Assembly (NCBI RefSeq): GCF_018138145.1
Contig: NZ_CP073104.1
Coordinates: forward strand, 806,001-870,000
Source of the DNA: Pseudomonas sp. SCA2728.1_7
Lineage (GTDB): Bacteria > Pseudomonadota > Gammaproteobacteria > Pseudomonadales > Pseudomonadaceae
Length of the DNA stretch: 64,000 nucleotides
Direction: 5' to 3'
In this document: piece by piece, positions 26,190-35,512 of the stretch
Position numbering within the stretch: position 1 is the stretch's first letter
Layout of the letters: each line of letters opens with the position of its first letter
The notes under the pieces: generated by a model
The model's input: only the letters and a program-made list of their open reading frames with translations
Databases searched by the model: none
Told to the model about the DNA's origin: nothing
Position numbers and translations under genes: made by a program

Positions 26190-27104
26190 ATGGAATTGCT
26201 TCAATCGATGCGACTGTTCGCCAGGCTTGCCGAACTTGGCAGCTTTACCAAAGCTGCCGAATCGCTGGACATCGGGCGACCGCAGGTCACTCGGTATATC
26301 CAGGAGCTGGAAACGTCACTGGGCGTGCGCTTGTTCCAGCGCACCACGAGAAAGGTCGCACTCACCGCCGAGGGCGAGAGGTTCTATGAGCGGGTACAGG
26401 AAATTCTGGCGGGTATTTCTGCTGCGACCTCAATGTTCGATCGATCAGGAGCAACGCTCACAGGCCGGCTGCGCGTCGATATCCCAAGCGCCTTCGCGCA
26501 GATGAAATTCATCAATAGCCTTAAAGAATTCACCGTCTGCTACCCCAGTATCAACATGGTTCTGGGCGTGACTGATCGGGCTGTCGACTTGATCGGCGAA
26601 GGCGTCGACTGTGCGTTGCGTATCGGCGATCTACCGGATTCGAGCTTGATCGCTCGCCCTATCGCGATGGCGACGATGGTGACGTGTGCCGCGCCCGGGT
26701 ATTTGAACGAGCATGGCGAACCCAAGACACTCGACGATCTGGCCTCCCATCGAGGCGTCAACTTCTTGTCCGGTCAGAGCAACAGGACATTGCCCTGGCA
26801 TTTTTCGGTGAAAGATCAGGATCGATCCTTTGTGAGTAACGCCGGCATCACCGTCACCGAGTCGAATGCGTACGTTCAGTGTGGCGTGTCGGGTTTCGGA
26901 ATAATTCAGGCGCCCGGGATCGCCGTGGCCGAGCATTTGGAAAGTCGCGGTTTGGTGGAAATTCTAAAGCCTTATCGGCCAGCCCCTCGCCCGGTGTCGT
27001 TGCTATACCCGAGCCGGACTCATCTGGCGCCCCAGGTTCAAGCTTTTATCGAGTGGCTGCAAGAGCGCTTTCCGCTGCTTCATTCCGACTGGCTGGAACT
27101 GTAG
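26190..27104 (+). CDS. LysR-family regulator, divergent from alcohol dehydrogenase
   Basis: A 304-residue LysR protein beginning MELLQSMRLFARLAELGSFTKAAESLDIGRPQVTRYI with AGGAAAG upstream. The C-terminal effector domain is complete. It closely resembles the CrgA-type group, whose targets are often an adjacent dehydrogenase or quinone reductase responding to aldehydes or electrophiles. A 32-bp inverted repeat lies in the shared promoter. Control of the divergent dehydrogenase is the natural inference. Confidence 0.86.
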   Translation: MELLQSMRLFARLAELGSFTKAAESLDIGRPQVTRYIQELETSLGVRLFQRTTRKVALTAEGERFYERVQEILAGISAATSMFDRSGATLTGRLRVDIPSAFAQMKFINSLKEFTVCYPSINMVLGVTDRAVDLIGEGVDCALRIGDLPDSSLIARPIAMATMVTCAAPGYLNEHGEPKTLDDLASHRGVNFLSGQSNRTLPWHFSVKDQDRSFVSNAGITVTESNAYVQCGVSGFGIIQAPGIAVAEHLESRGLVEILKPYRPAPRPVSLLYPSRTHLAPQVQAFIEWLQERFPLLHSDWLEL

Positions 27105-27272
27105 CGATTGAGCTGTAAACGGTGGTCACGGGGCGAAACCGGTCCTTCGCGAATGTGCATTCCTGCCCAATTCCCATAACCCCCTCATGTAACCCAAAAA
27201 CACGCCGATATCCTCCAGCAGCACGGAAGCACCGCAGCAGCACTTACTTCATGGACGGCAGGAACCCGAACA

Positions 27273-27734
27273 ATGTTGGAATACCTCTGGCGCAGCATCC
27301 ATTCCCCGGACTACTTGCCCAACGTACTGGAGTGGATACTCCATATTCTCCTCAGCCCGTTCATGGTGATCATGTGCCTGATGGTCGGCGCGCTGGCCGG
27401 CAAATGGTGGAGAGCACTGCCCTACGGCAGTCTGACTTGTTATGTGGTCTTTCTCAGCCGGTCTTCTTTCTATCGGTGGGAAAGCATTTTTCCCGTAGCC
27501 GGCCTGCCTGCGCTGGCGATCGATGGCGCGCTATTGGCGCTCCTCGGCTTTTATTTGAAAGGCGTACTCAGAACCCGCGCAGACGCAAAACCCGAAGGCC
27601 ATTGGCTGCGCAGGCTTTATCAAGGCCTTAAGGTCTTTCTGCTGACAGTCATGGTGATTTTCTGGGGATTGGTCGTGCTGTTTGTCGTGGTCTTCACTGT
27701 CTCGGTCGCGACCCAACCGTCATTGGCGCACTGA
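27273..27734 (+). CDS. Small integral membrane protein of unknown function
   Basis: A 153-residue protein with four likely membrane helices: about 20-45 (LHILLSPFMVIMCLMVGALAG), 55-72, 78-98 (GLPALAIDGALLALLGFYL) and 125-150 (VFLLTVMVIFWGLVVLFVVV). AGGAAC precedes the ATG. No family is recognised. It stands alone between the LysR gene and the convergent MFS gene, with only 16 bp before the latter's end. Confidence 0.62.
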   Translation: MLEYLWRSIHSPDYLPNVLEWILHILLSPFMVIMCLMVGALAGKWWRALPYGSLTCYVVFLSRSSFYRWESIFPVAGLPALAIDGALLALLGFYLKGVLRTRADAKPEGHWLRRLYQGLKVFLLTVMVIFWGLVVLFVVVFTVSVATQPSLAH

Positions 27735-27750
27735 GCAGCTTCCTGCTTGA

Positions 27751-28995
27751 TCAGACAAATCGGGACGCAGCTTCGCCGGAAACAGCACTCGAATGAGTTG
27801 CCGGTTCGACAAGATGAACCTCCGTGGCATTGCGCCCCGCCAGCCAGGCAAGCACAGACGCGACAACCAACACCGCGGCGCTAAGCTCGAACGTAGCTTT
27901 ATAACCACTCAGATCAAAAGCCAGGCCACCAATGATCGCGCCACCGGCGATCGCCAGTTGGACAATCGCGACGAGCAAGCCGCCTCCGGCCTCCGCATCA
28001 TCCGGCAGCGTCTGCGCCAGCCATGTCCACCAGCCGACCGGCGCGGCGGTGGCAACCAGTCCCCAGAGTCCGAGTAACGAGGCGGTCAGTACCGGTGATT
28101 TGCCGAAGCTGACCAACGCCAGCGCGATGGCCGCCATGATCAGCGGGATGACGGTCAACGTGCGGTAGAGGCCGCGCCCCATAAACCGTTCGATCAGAAA
28201 GGTGCCGATAAAACCGGCCAGTCCCAGCCCCAGCAGCATCAAGGACAACGTTGAAACACTGACGCCCGTCACGCCTTCAAGAAAGGGCCGCAGGTAGGTG
28301 AACAGCATGAATTGGCCCATGAAAAACACACTGACGGCGACCATGCCCAAGGCCACTGGCAATTGCTTCATCAGGCGCAGAACGTTGCCGCTTCCGGCCT
28401 GGCGTTCGGCCTTGAAGGATGGAAGGCTGATCAGCAGCCAGACGGCGGCAAGCACCGCGACCGGAACCACACAGAAGAATGCACCACGCCAGCCGATCAG
28501 CGAGCCGAGAAAGCTCCCCGCCGGAGCGGCGATGACCGTCGCCAGCGCGTTACCGCCATTGACGATGGCCAGCGCTCGCGAAACCTGTTCAGGCTTCACC
28601 AGGCGCATCGCAGTCGCCGCTGACAATGACCAGAAACCACCAATTGCTATACCGATCAGCGCACGTCCGAACATGAATGACGGGTAGCCCGGCGCGACCG
28701 CGACGACCGTACCGGAGACGATCATCAACAAGGTCAGGCCCAGCAGCAGCTTCTTGCGTTCGACGCGAGCGGCGACCGAGGCAATCAGCAGGCTGGTTAT
28801 CAGGGCAAAGGCACCCGACACGGAAATGCCCTGCCCGGCCTGGCCTTCGGTGATGTGCAGGTCGGCCGCAATCGGCGTCAGCAGACTGACGGGCATGAAC
28901 TCTGAAGCGACCAAAGCGAATGCGGCCAGCGACATGGCCAGCACAGCGCTCCAGCCGCCTGTTGTTTTAGAAGGATCTGTAGAAGGAAACGTCAT
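27751..28995 (-). CDS. MFS efflux transporter (DHA1 family)
   Basis: A 414-residue 12-helix exporter beginning MTFPSTDPSKTTGGWSAVLAMSL; the open frame to 29091 has no ribosome site. Motif A region reads SVAARVERKKLLLGLTLLM, and the motif GGFWSLSAATAMRLV is typical of the NepI/YdhC-like group. It is divergent from an AraC-family gene. Substrate unknown, though the next operon oxidises aldehydes or heteroaromatics, which might be related. Confidence 0.86.
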   Translation of the reverse strand: MTFPSTDPSKTTGGWSAVLAMSLAAFALVASEFMPVSLLTPIAADLHITEGQAGQGISVSGAFALITSLLIASVAARVERKKLLLGLTLLMIVSGTVVAVAPGYPSFMFGRALIGIAIGGFWSLSAATAMRLVKPEQVSRALAIVNGGNALATVIAAPAGSFLGSLIGWRGAFFCVVPVAVLAAVWLLISLPSFKAERQAGSGNVLRLMKQLPVALGMVAVSVFFMGQFMLFTYLRPFLEGVTGVSVSTLSLMLLGLGLAGFIGTFLIERFMGRGLYRTLTVIPLIMAAIALALVSFGKSPVLTASLLGLWGLVATAAPVGWWTWLAQTLPDDAEAGGGLLVAIVQLAIAGGAIIGGLAFDLSGYKATFELSAAVLVVASVLAWLAGRNATEVHLVEPATHSSAVSGEAASRFV

Positions 28996-29224
28996 GGCAA
29001 CTACCTGTGGTGCGAAAAACCTGTGGATGTGATGCGCAGGGGCAAGCAGCTTGAAACCCATTCGGGCACTGCCCCTGTAACAGATAGACACATTCTCCCG
29101 GTCAATCCCGCCCTTCCCTAGCGCATTCCTCTTGAATGCTTGCCTGATCCTCTGGCGATGCAGGGTGATGGATAGGAAACGTCTCGCGCGCGGATTAGAG
29201 TTCGGTCAACAGGAGTGACCCGAC

Positions 29225-30157
29225 ATGATCCCTACCCCTCTGCCCCAGGAATCGCCTTTGGCGTTGAACATTGACCCGCGTGTGAGCGCGCCGGGTGACT
29301 TCGCCACGGCCATACCCGGCTTGTCGCTGTTTCGTCGCGACCAGCCAGCGCCGCCCGTGGTGTGTATGATCGAACCGAGCCTGATTCTCGTCGGTCGCGG
29401 TGAAAAGCGTTTGTGGGTTGGTGGTGAGGGTTACAGCTATGACCCTTCGCGGTTTCTGGTGACGTCGCTGGACCTGCCCGCCAACTCCGAAGTGACGCTT
29501 GCCAGTCCCGAACAGCCCTGTGTCGGTCTGGTGCTGAAACTGGATGTGAGCATGCTCGCCGAAGTCATCACCAAGAGCGGCTTGCCGGCCAAGCGGCAGC
29601 CATCAACGGGCACCGGCGCCGCGATTGGCAGCCTGTCGTCCGCGCTGGAGGGCGCACTTGATCGCCTGCTGGCATTGCTCGACGAACCCGAGGCGATCCC
29701 GGTGCTGGCGCCGCTGATTTTGCGCGAGATCCACTATCGGTTGCTGCATACCGACCAAGGTGCACGGCTGCGGCAGATCACTGCCGTCGATGGTCAGGGT
29801 TATCGCATCGCCAAGGCCATCGACTGGCTCAAGGTCAACTACACCGATGCCCTGCGCATCGACGATCTGGCCGCGCGGGTGCAGATGAGCGCGCCGACCT
29901 TTCACCATCATTTCCGTCAGCTCACTGGAATGAGCCCGCTGCAGTACCAGAAATGGCTGCGGCTCAACGAAGCGCGGCGACTGATGCTGGTCGAGCGGCT
30001 CGACGTTTCGCGGGCGGCGTTTGCGGTTGGCTATGAAAGCCCCTCGCAGTTCAGCCGCGAATATGGCCGGCTGTTCGGCACCGCGCCAAGTCGTGACATC
30101 GCCCTCCTGCGCGGGCAGCCATTTGAAGCAGAAGCCCTGGGCACAGTAGCGAATTGA
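29225..30157 (+). CDS. AraC-family regulator (AraC_N type)
   Basis: A 310-residue protein. The N-terminal AraC_N domain (about 30-190; VCMIEPSLILVGRGEKRLWVGGE, SYDPSRFLVTSLDLP) precedes two helix-turn-helix units (LRIDDLAARVQMSAPTFHHHFRQLTG and VSRAAFAVGYESPSQFSREYGRLFG). AGGAG lies upstream of the ATG. It sits between a divergent MFS gene and, 77 bp downstream, a molybdenum hydroxylase operon. AraC_N regulators commonly control aldehyde-type enzymes next door; which side it controls is not resolved. Confidence 0.87.
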   Translation: MIPTPLPQESPLALNIDPRVSAPGDFATAIPGLSLFRRDQPAPPVVCMIEPSLILVGRGEKRLWVGGEGYSYDPSRFLVTSLDLPANSEVTLASPEQPCVGLVLKLDVSMLAEVITKSGLPAKRQPSTGTGAAIGSLSSALEGALDRLLALLDEPEAIPVLAPLILREIHYRLLHTDQGARLRQITAVDGQGYRIAKAIDWLKVNYTDALRIDDLAARVQMSAPTFHHHFRQLTGMSPLQYQKWLRLNEARRLMLVERLDVSRAAFAVGYESPSQFSREYGRLFGTAPSRDIALLRGQPFEAEALGTVAN

Positions 30158-30234
30158 ACGAAAAACGCTGATGCGCCTTGCCGCGTGTCACCGCTCATAA
30201 CAATGCACGTCAACCGATGATCAGCGGGTGAATC

Positions 30235-30690
30235 ATGGAACTACGAATCAACCAGAAGACCTATCAGGTCGATGCCGACGCCGATACGCCCTTGCTGTGG
30301 GTGATCCGCGATGATCTGGGCATGACCGGGACCAAGTACGGCTGCGGATTGGCGCAATGCGGCGCCTGCTCGGTGCTGGTGGATGGCAACGTCGTGCGCT
30401 CGTGCGTCACGCCGGTGGCCGGTGTGGTCGGCCGCGAGGTCACCACCATTGAGGCCATCGAAAGCGATGAAGTCGGCAAACGGGTGGTCGCGACCTGGGT
30501 CGATCTGCAGGTTGCGCAGTGCGGCTACTGCCAGTCCGGGCAGGTGATGGCCGCCACTGCGCTGCTCAAACAAAACCCTAAACCGAGTGATGCGCAGATC
30601 GAAGCGGCGATGGTCAATCTGTGCCGCTGCGGCACTTACAACGCCATTCATGCCGCCATGCATGAGCTGGCCGGCAAGGGAGACGCGTGA
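30235..30690 (+). CDS. 2Fe-2S subunit of molybdenum hydroxylase (IorA-like)
   Basis: A 151-residue electron-transfer subunit. The plant-type [2Fe-2S] site is C37, C42, C45 and C57 (YGCGLAQCGACSVLV...VVRSC); the second, helical cluster uses C96, C99, C130 and C132 (QCGYCQSG and CRCG). This is the small-subunit layout of isoquinoline and aldehyde oxidoreductases without a FAD subunit. It takes electrons from the molybdopterin subunit encoded next, whose start overlaps its stop codon. Acceptor is probably the cytochrome c encoded downstream. Confidence 0.92.
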   Translation: MELRINQKTYQVDADADTPLLWVIRDDLGMTGTKYGCGLAQCGACSVLVDGNVVRSCVTPVAGVVGREVTTIEAIESDEVGKRVVATWVDLQVAQCGYCQSGQVMAATALLKQNPKPSDAQIEAAMVNLCRCGTYNAIHAAMHELAGKGDA

Positions 30691-32942
30691 TGAACGTTCG
30701 TATCGACCCTTCACAGCAAGCCTCGGTGCTGGATCTGCACGAACCGATCAATGTATCGCGCAGACGTTTTCTCACCGGTACGGCCGTCGGCGCGCTGGTC
30801 CTCGGTTTCGGTCTGCCGCTCGGTACAACGCGCGTGCAAGCTGCCGTTGCAGCGGCGACGGCCGAGCGCGGCACGCAGGTGCCGGCGTTTCTCGAGATCC
30901 GTCCGGACAACCGCGTGCGTCTGCTCTGCCCGTTCATGGAAGGCGGGCAAGGCACGTTCACGGCGATGGCGCAGATCGTCGGTGAAGAACTGGATGCTGA
31001 CCCGGCAACCTTCCTGGTCGAAGCGGCACCGCCCGGCGAAGCCTATGTAGTGTTGGAAAACGGCATGCGCATCACCGGCGGCAGCATGTCGGTGCGCATG
31101 AGCTACCCGGTCATGCGCCGCCTCGGCGCCCTCGCCCGCGCCATGTTATTGCAGGCGGGCGCGCAGCAACTTGGCGTGCCGGTAAGCGAGTTGAGCACCG
31201 AGCCCGGCAAAGTCGTGCATGCCAAGTCGGGCCGCTCGCTGGCCTACGGTGAACTGGCCGAGCGGGCGATGGATCTGCCGGTTCCCGATCCGGCCTCCGT
31301 GCAACTGCGTGATCCGAGCCAGTTCCGCTGGATCGGCAAACCGGTGAAACGCCTCGATGCCTACGACAAGTCCACCGGCAAAGCGCTGTACAGCATCGAC
31401 CTGAAGGTCGACAACATGCTCCACGCTGCCGTGCAGCACGCCCCGCGCCTAGGCATGACCGTGGGCAACCTGCGCAACGAAGATCAGGTCAAAGCAATGA
31501 AAGGCGTGCATTCCGTGCACCGTCTGCCGGGCGCCGTGGCGGTAGTCGCCGAGCGCTGGTGGCACGCCAAACGTGCCGTCGAGGCGATCCAGGTCGACTG
31601 GCAAGAGCCAACGGCCGACAGCAAAGTGCGGCCGATGCCCGCCGACTTTTCCAGCGATGCCTGGTTCAAGCGCCTCGCTGAAGACAAAGGCCCGGCCAAA
31701 GATGATGAAAACGAAGGCGACGTGGCGTCGATTCTCAAGGACACCAAGACCCGGATCGACGCCACTTACCACAACCAATACCTGAACCATGGACAACTGG
31801 AGCCGCCTTCGGCACTGGCCCGATTCAACCCGGACGGTACGCTGGAAGTCTGGTTGCCGAATCAGGCGCCGGACATGTTCCGTGCCGACATTGCCAAACG
31901 CACAGGGCTGGATCCGACGCGCATCACCTTGCATTCGCCGCTGCTAGGCGGGTTCTTCGGCCGGCATTTCCTCTACGACTCGGCCAGTCCCTACCCTCAG
32001 GCAATCGCGCTGGCGAAAGCGGTGGGCCGTCCGGTCAAACTGATCTGGAGTCGCGAAGAGGAGTTCCTGCGCGACGTGCTCCGCCCGGTTGCTGCAGTGA
32101 ACTTCCGTGCCGCGCTGGACAACGACGGCTGGCCGCTGGCAATCGAAGCGATCAGTGCCACCGAAGGTCCGACCGAAGCCCTCGCCGGCAAACAAGGTGA
32201 AAAGCTCGACCCGACGGCGCTTGAAGGCTTGTCGGGCAAGTCCTACGCGATCGCCAACAAACGCATCGCGCAGATCTACGTCAAAGGCCCGGCGATGCTC
32301 GGTTACTGGCGTTCGGTGGGCAATTCGCTCAACGACTTCTTCTATGAATCGTTCCTCGATGAACTGGCCGACAAGGGTGGCAAAGACCCGTTCGACCTGC
32401 GCCTGCATTTGCTGCGTGACAACCAACGCCTGACCACCCTGCTGCAAGCGGTGGGTGAATTGTCGGGCGGCTGGAAGCGCGGGCCGTTTACTGCCGAGGA
32501 TGGCAGCAAACGTGCACGCGGGGTGGCGATGGCTTCGCCGTTCGGTACAGAGACGGCGGTGATCGCCGAGGTGTCCATCGAGAACGGTCAGGTCAAGGTG
32601 CACGACATCTGGCAGGCGATTGACCCCGGCAGCATCGTCAACCCGGCGATTGTCGAAGCGCAGGTCAACGGCGCCGTGGCGCTGGGACTGTCGCAAACCC
32701 TGGTGGAGGAAGCCGTGTGGGTGGATGGCAAGCCTCGGGCGCGCAACTACGACTTGTACCCGATCCTGCCGCCTGCGCGGATGGCCCGGGTCGACGTGCG
32801 TGTGGTCGAGAGTGGAGAAAAAATGGGTGGCATCGGTGAACCGCCGTTGCCAGCGGTCGCGCCCGCCGTCGCTAACGCGGTGGCAAGGCTAACCGGTCAG
32901 CGGGTGCGCAGCCTGCCCATGAGCCGACACACCTTCACTTGA
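30690..32942 (+). CDS. Molybdopterin-binding subunit of aldehyde/isoquinoline oxidoreductase, Tat-exported
   Basis: A 750-residue large subunit of the xanthine-dehydrogenase family. A twin-arginine motif (SRRRFLTG, residues 23-30) precedes a hydrophobic segment, so the complex is probably exported folded to the periplasm. Molybdenum-cofactor motifs follow (GGSMSVRMSYPVMRR, LGGFFGRHFLYDS, LYPILPPARMARVDV, GGIGEPPLPAVAPAVANAV). Family members hydroxylate aldehydes or N-heterocycles. The ATG at 30690 is used (GGGAG upstream, stop of the previous gene overlaps by one base); a GTG three bases earlier is possible. The substrate cannot be assigned. Confidence 0.9.
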   Translation: MNVRIDPSQQASVLDLHEPINVSRRRFLTGTAVGALVLGFGLPLGTTRVQAAVAAATAERGTQVPAFLEIRPDNRVRLLCPFMEGGQGTFTAMAQIVGEELDADPATFLVEAAPPGEAYVVLENGMRITGGSMSVRMSYPVMRRLGALARAMLLQAGAQQLGVPVSELSTEPGKVVHAKSGRSLAYGELAERAMDLPVPDPASVQLRDPSQFRWIGKPVKRLDAYDKSTGKALYSIDLKVDNMLHAAVQHAPRLGMTVGNLRNEDQVKAMKGVHSVHRLPGAVAVVAERWWHAKRAVEAIQVDWQEPTADSKVRPMPADFSSDAWFKRLAEDKGPAKDDENEGDVASILKDTKTRIDATYHNQYLNHGQLEPPSALARFNPDGTLEVWLPNQAPDMFRADIAKRTGLDPTRITLHSPLLGGFFGRHFLYDSASPYPQAIALAKAVGRPVKLIWSREEEFLRDVLRPVAAVNFRAALDNDGWPLAIEAISATEGPTEALAGKQGEKLDPTALEGLSGKSYAIANKRIAQIYVKGPAMLGYWRSVGNSLNDFFYESFLDELADKGGKDPFDLRLHLLRDNQRLTTLLQAVGELSGGWKRGPFTAEDGSKRARGVAMASPFGTETAVIAEVSIENGQVKVHDIWQAIDPGSIVNPAIVEAQVNGAVALGLSQTLVEEAVWVDGKPRARNYDLYPILPPARMARVDVRVVESGEKMGGIGEPPLPAVAPAVANAVARLTGQRVRSLPMSRHTFT

Positions 32943-32959
32943 TCAGCGCCGGAGCGTCC

Positions 32960-34312
32960 ATGAATAACAGCCGATTCGCAAGAACCGCAGGCTGGCTGGC
33001 AGTGCCGTGCCTGGTCGCGGCAGGCCTGCTGGCCTGGTATGTCACCCGCGAGCCCGTCTCGCGCCTGGAAAACCATCAGATCGCCGTGGCCGACATCGAC
33101 CCGGCACTGGTCGCGCGTGGCGAATACGTCGCCCGGCTCAGCGATTGCGTGGCCTGCCACAGCGTGCCGGGCGGCGCACCGTTCGCCGGCGGCCTGGAAA
33201 TGGCCACGCCGCTGGGCTCAATCCATGCGACCAATATCACCCCGGACACGGAAACCGGCATTGGCCATTACAGCCTGGCGGACTTCGACCGGGCGGTGCG
33301 TCACGGCGTGGCCCCCAACAGTCGCCGTCTGTACCCGGCGATGCCCTACCCGTCCTACGCCAAGCTCAGTGACGATGATGTACGTGCGTTGTATGCGTTC
33401 TTCATGAAAGGCGTGGCGCCGGTGAAACAGGCCAACATCCCGAGCGCGATTCCTTTTCCGCTGAATCTGCGCTGGCCGATTGCACTGTGGAACAGCGTGT
33501 TTGTCGATGCCGAACCGTATGCGGCGAAACCGTCGCAGGATGAACAGTGGAACCGTGGCGCTTACCTCGTTCAGGGCGCCGGGCACTGCGGCAGTTGCCA
33601 CACGCCGCGTGGCCTGGCGTTCAACGAGAAGGCACTGGATGAATCCGGTAAACCGTACCTCGCCGGCGCCTTGCTCGATGGCTGGTACGCGCCGAGCCTG
33701 CGTGATGATCACAACACTGGCCTGGGCCGCTGGAGCGAGCCGGAGATCGTGCAGTTCCTCAAGACCGGTCGCAATAAACATGCGGTGGTCTACGGCTCGA
33801 TGACCGAAGCGTTCAACAACTCCACGCAGTTCATGAGCGATGATGATCTGACCGCGATTGCCCACTACCTGAAATCGCTTCCCGGGGATCGCGAACGGGA
33901 TGGCGCGCCGTGGCAGTATCAAGCGGTATCGGCAGCGCAACGACTGGACTCGCCCGGTGCGCATACCTACGTGACGCGCTGTGCTTCGTGCCACGGCCTC
34001 GACGGCAAGGGGCAACCTGAATGGATGCCGCCGCTGGCCGGCGCCACCGCGGCACTGGCCAAGGAAAGCGCCTCGGCGATCAACATCACCCTCAATGGTT
34101 CGCAGCGTGTCGTCGCGGCTGGCGTGCCGGATGCCTATCGCATGCCGGCCTTCCGTGAGCAGTTGTCGGATCAGCAGATCGCCGAAGTGCTGACGTTCAT
34201 GCGCAGCACCTGGGGCAATCAGAGCACAGCGGTCGATGCGCAGGCGGTGGGCAAACTGCGTGAACACACTGATCCGGCCAGCAGCAGCCCGATCATCCTG
34301 CAGATGCGCTAA
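32960..34312 (+). CDS. Tri-haem cytochrome c, electron acceptor of Mo hydroxylase
   Basis: A 450-residue protein with three haem c motifs: CVACH at 63-67, CGSCH at 210-214 and CASCH at 341-345. An N-terminal membrane anchor (about 12-28) places it on the periplasmic face. The start at 32960 follows GGAG; a GTG/ATG upstream at 32939 is not needed. Size and haem number match the cytochrome subunits of membrane-bound alcohol and aldehyde dehydrogenases (AdhB-like). It should pass electrons from the Mo subunit to the quinone pool or oxidase. It lies 17 bp after the Mo subunit gene. Confidence 0.9.
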   Translation: MNNSRFARTAGWLAVPCLVAAGLLAWYVTREPVSRLENHQIAVADIDPALVARGEYVARLSDCVACHSVPGGAPFAGGLEMATPLGSIHATNITPDTETGIGHYSLADFDRAVRHGVAPNSRRLYPAMPYPSYAKLSDDDVRALYAFFMKGVAPVKQANIPSAIPFPLNLRWPIALWNSVFVDAEPYAAKPSQDEQWNRGAYLVQGAGHCGSCHTPRGLAFNEKALDESGKPYLAGALLDGWYAPSLRDDHNTGLGRWSEPEIVQFLKTGRNKHAVVYGSMTEAFNNSTQFMSDDDLTAIAHYLKSLPGDRERDGAPWQYQAVSAAQRLDSPGAHTYVTRCASCHGLDGKGQPEWMPPLAGATAALAKESASAINITLNGSQRVVAAGVPDAYRMPAFREQLSDQQIAEVLTFMRSTWGNQSTAVDAQAVGKLREHTDPASSSPIILQMR

Positions 34313-34324
34313 GAGGAGGTTTTA

Positions 34325-35329
34325 ATGGAAAGCATCGACTTGCTGGTCCTGCGCACAGCGCGGGACTGGCTGGCCGCTGGCGAGCGTGTGTTGCTCGCCA
34401 CGGTGGCGCGCACCTGGGGTTCATCACCACGCCCGACGGGTTCGATGATGGCTTTGCGTGACGATGGCCGCGTGGTGGGCAGCGTGTCCGGTGGCTGCAT
34501 CGAAGACGATCTGATCCATCGCTTCACCACGGCCCATGGCGGCAGCGCTTTTAGCGACAGCGCACCGCAAGTGGTGCGCTATGGCGTCAGCGCCGATGAG
34601 GCGCATCGGTTCGGCTTGCCGTGCGGTGGCACGCTTGAACTGATCCTTGAATTCAACCCGGCGTGGCAGTCGCTTGATGAGCTGCTGGCGCAACTGGACG
34701 CCGGGCAACTGGTTCGCCGTGGCCTGACGCTGGAGTCCGGTCAGGTCATACTTGAATCCACCGCAACGCCGGAACAATTCAGTTTCGATGGTGCGCAGAT
34801 GCTCAACACCTTGGGGCCGGGCTATCGGATGCTGATGATCGGGGCCGGAGCGCTGGCCGAATATCTGGCGACCATGGCCTTGTTCAACGGCTTCAAGGTG
34901 GCGGTGTGCGATCCGCGTCCCGAGTACATCGAGACGTGGGCAGTAGACGGTGTGGAGCGGATTGTCGGCATGCCGGACGACGTGGTCCGCGACTTCGCGG
35001 TCGATCTGCGCACCTGCATCGTCGCCTTGAGTCATGACCCCAAACTCGACGATCTGGCATTGCTCGAAGCGCTCCACAGCCCGGCGTTCTACATCGGTGC
35101 GATCGGCTCGCGGCGCAACAGCCAACTGCGCCGCGAACGCCTGATCGAGCATTTTGCTGAAACCGAGGCGTCGCTGGAGCGCCTGCACGGGCCGATCGGC
35201 CTCTACATTGGCAGCAAGACGCCTGCGGAAATCGCCGTTAGCGTGATGGCCGAGATTCTTGCGGCGAAGAATGGCGCCAGCCTGCCGAAAGCGTTTTCAA
35301 TTGCCAGGGCCAAAGCGCTCGCAGAATGA
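34325..35329 (+). CDS. XdhC/CoxI-family molybdoenzyme maturation protein
   Basis: A 334-residue XdhC-like protein with the N-terminal XdhC domain (LATVARTWGSSPRPTGSMMA, SVSGGCIEDDL) and a C-terminal NAD-binding-like domain (MLMIGAGALAEYLATMAL, then IGSRRNSQLRRERL). XdhC proteins bind sulfurated molybdenum cofactor and insert it into hydroxylases. AGAGGAGG precedes the ATG, 12 bp after the cytochrome gene, so it is the fourth gene of the operon and probably matures the Mo subunit encoded at 30690. Confidence 0.9.
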   Translation: MESIDLLVLRTARDWLAAGERVLLATVARTWGSSPRPTGSMMALRDDGRVVGSVSGGCIEDDLIHRFTTAHGGSAFSDSAPQVVRYGVSADEAHRFGLPCGGTLELILEFNPAWQSLDELLAQLDAGQLVRRGLTLESGQVILESTATPEQFSFDGAQMLNTLGPGYRMLMIGAGALAEYLATMALFNGFKVAVCDPRPEYIETWAVDGVERIVGMPDDVVRDFAVDLRTCIVALSHDPKLDDLALLEALHSPAFYIGAIGSRRNSQLRRERLIEHFAETEASLERLHGPIGLYIGSKTPAEIAVSVMAEILAAKNGASLPKAFSIARAKALAE

Positions 35330-35512
35330 GCCGCGCGGCTACTCTGTGTCGGCGTTGTCGGCCGGCAACGAAACGACGTGGTTTATCAGGTGACGATTCC
35401 GGCTATTGATGAGTTGTCTGCACAAACCAGCTCACTGTGTTCTTCGACAGGTCATAGAACCCCTCCCGGCAAGAAGGGTCTGCTCTGGTATGCCCTCTCA
35501 GGAATACGTCCC

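Noticed and set aside
35330..35512. N-terminal extension of the DUF1206 frame from 35378
   Set aside because: The extension lacks a ribosome site and is hydrophilic, while the ATG at 35513 has one and starts the family domain.
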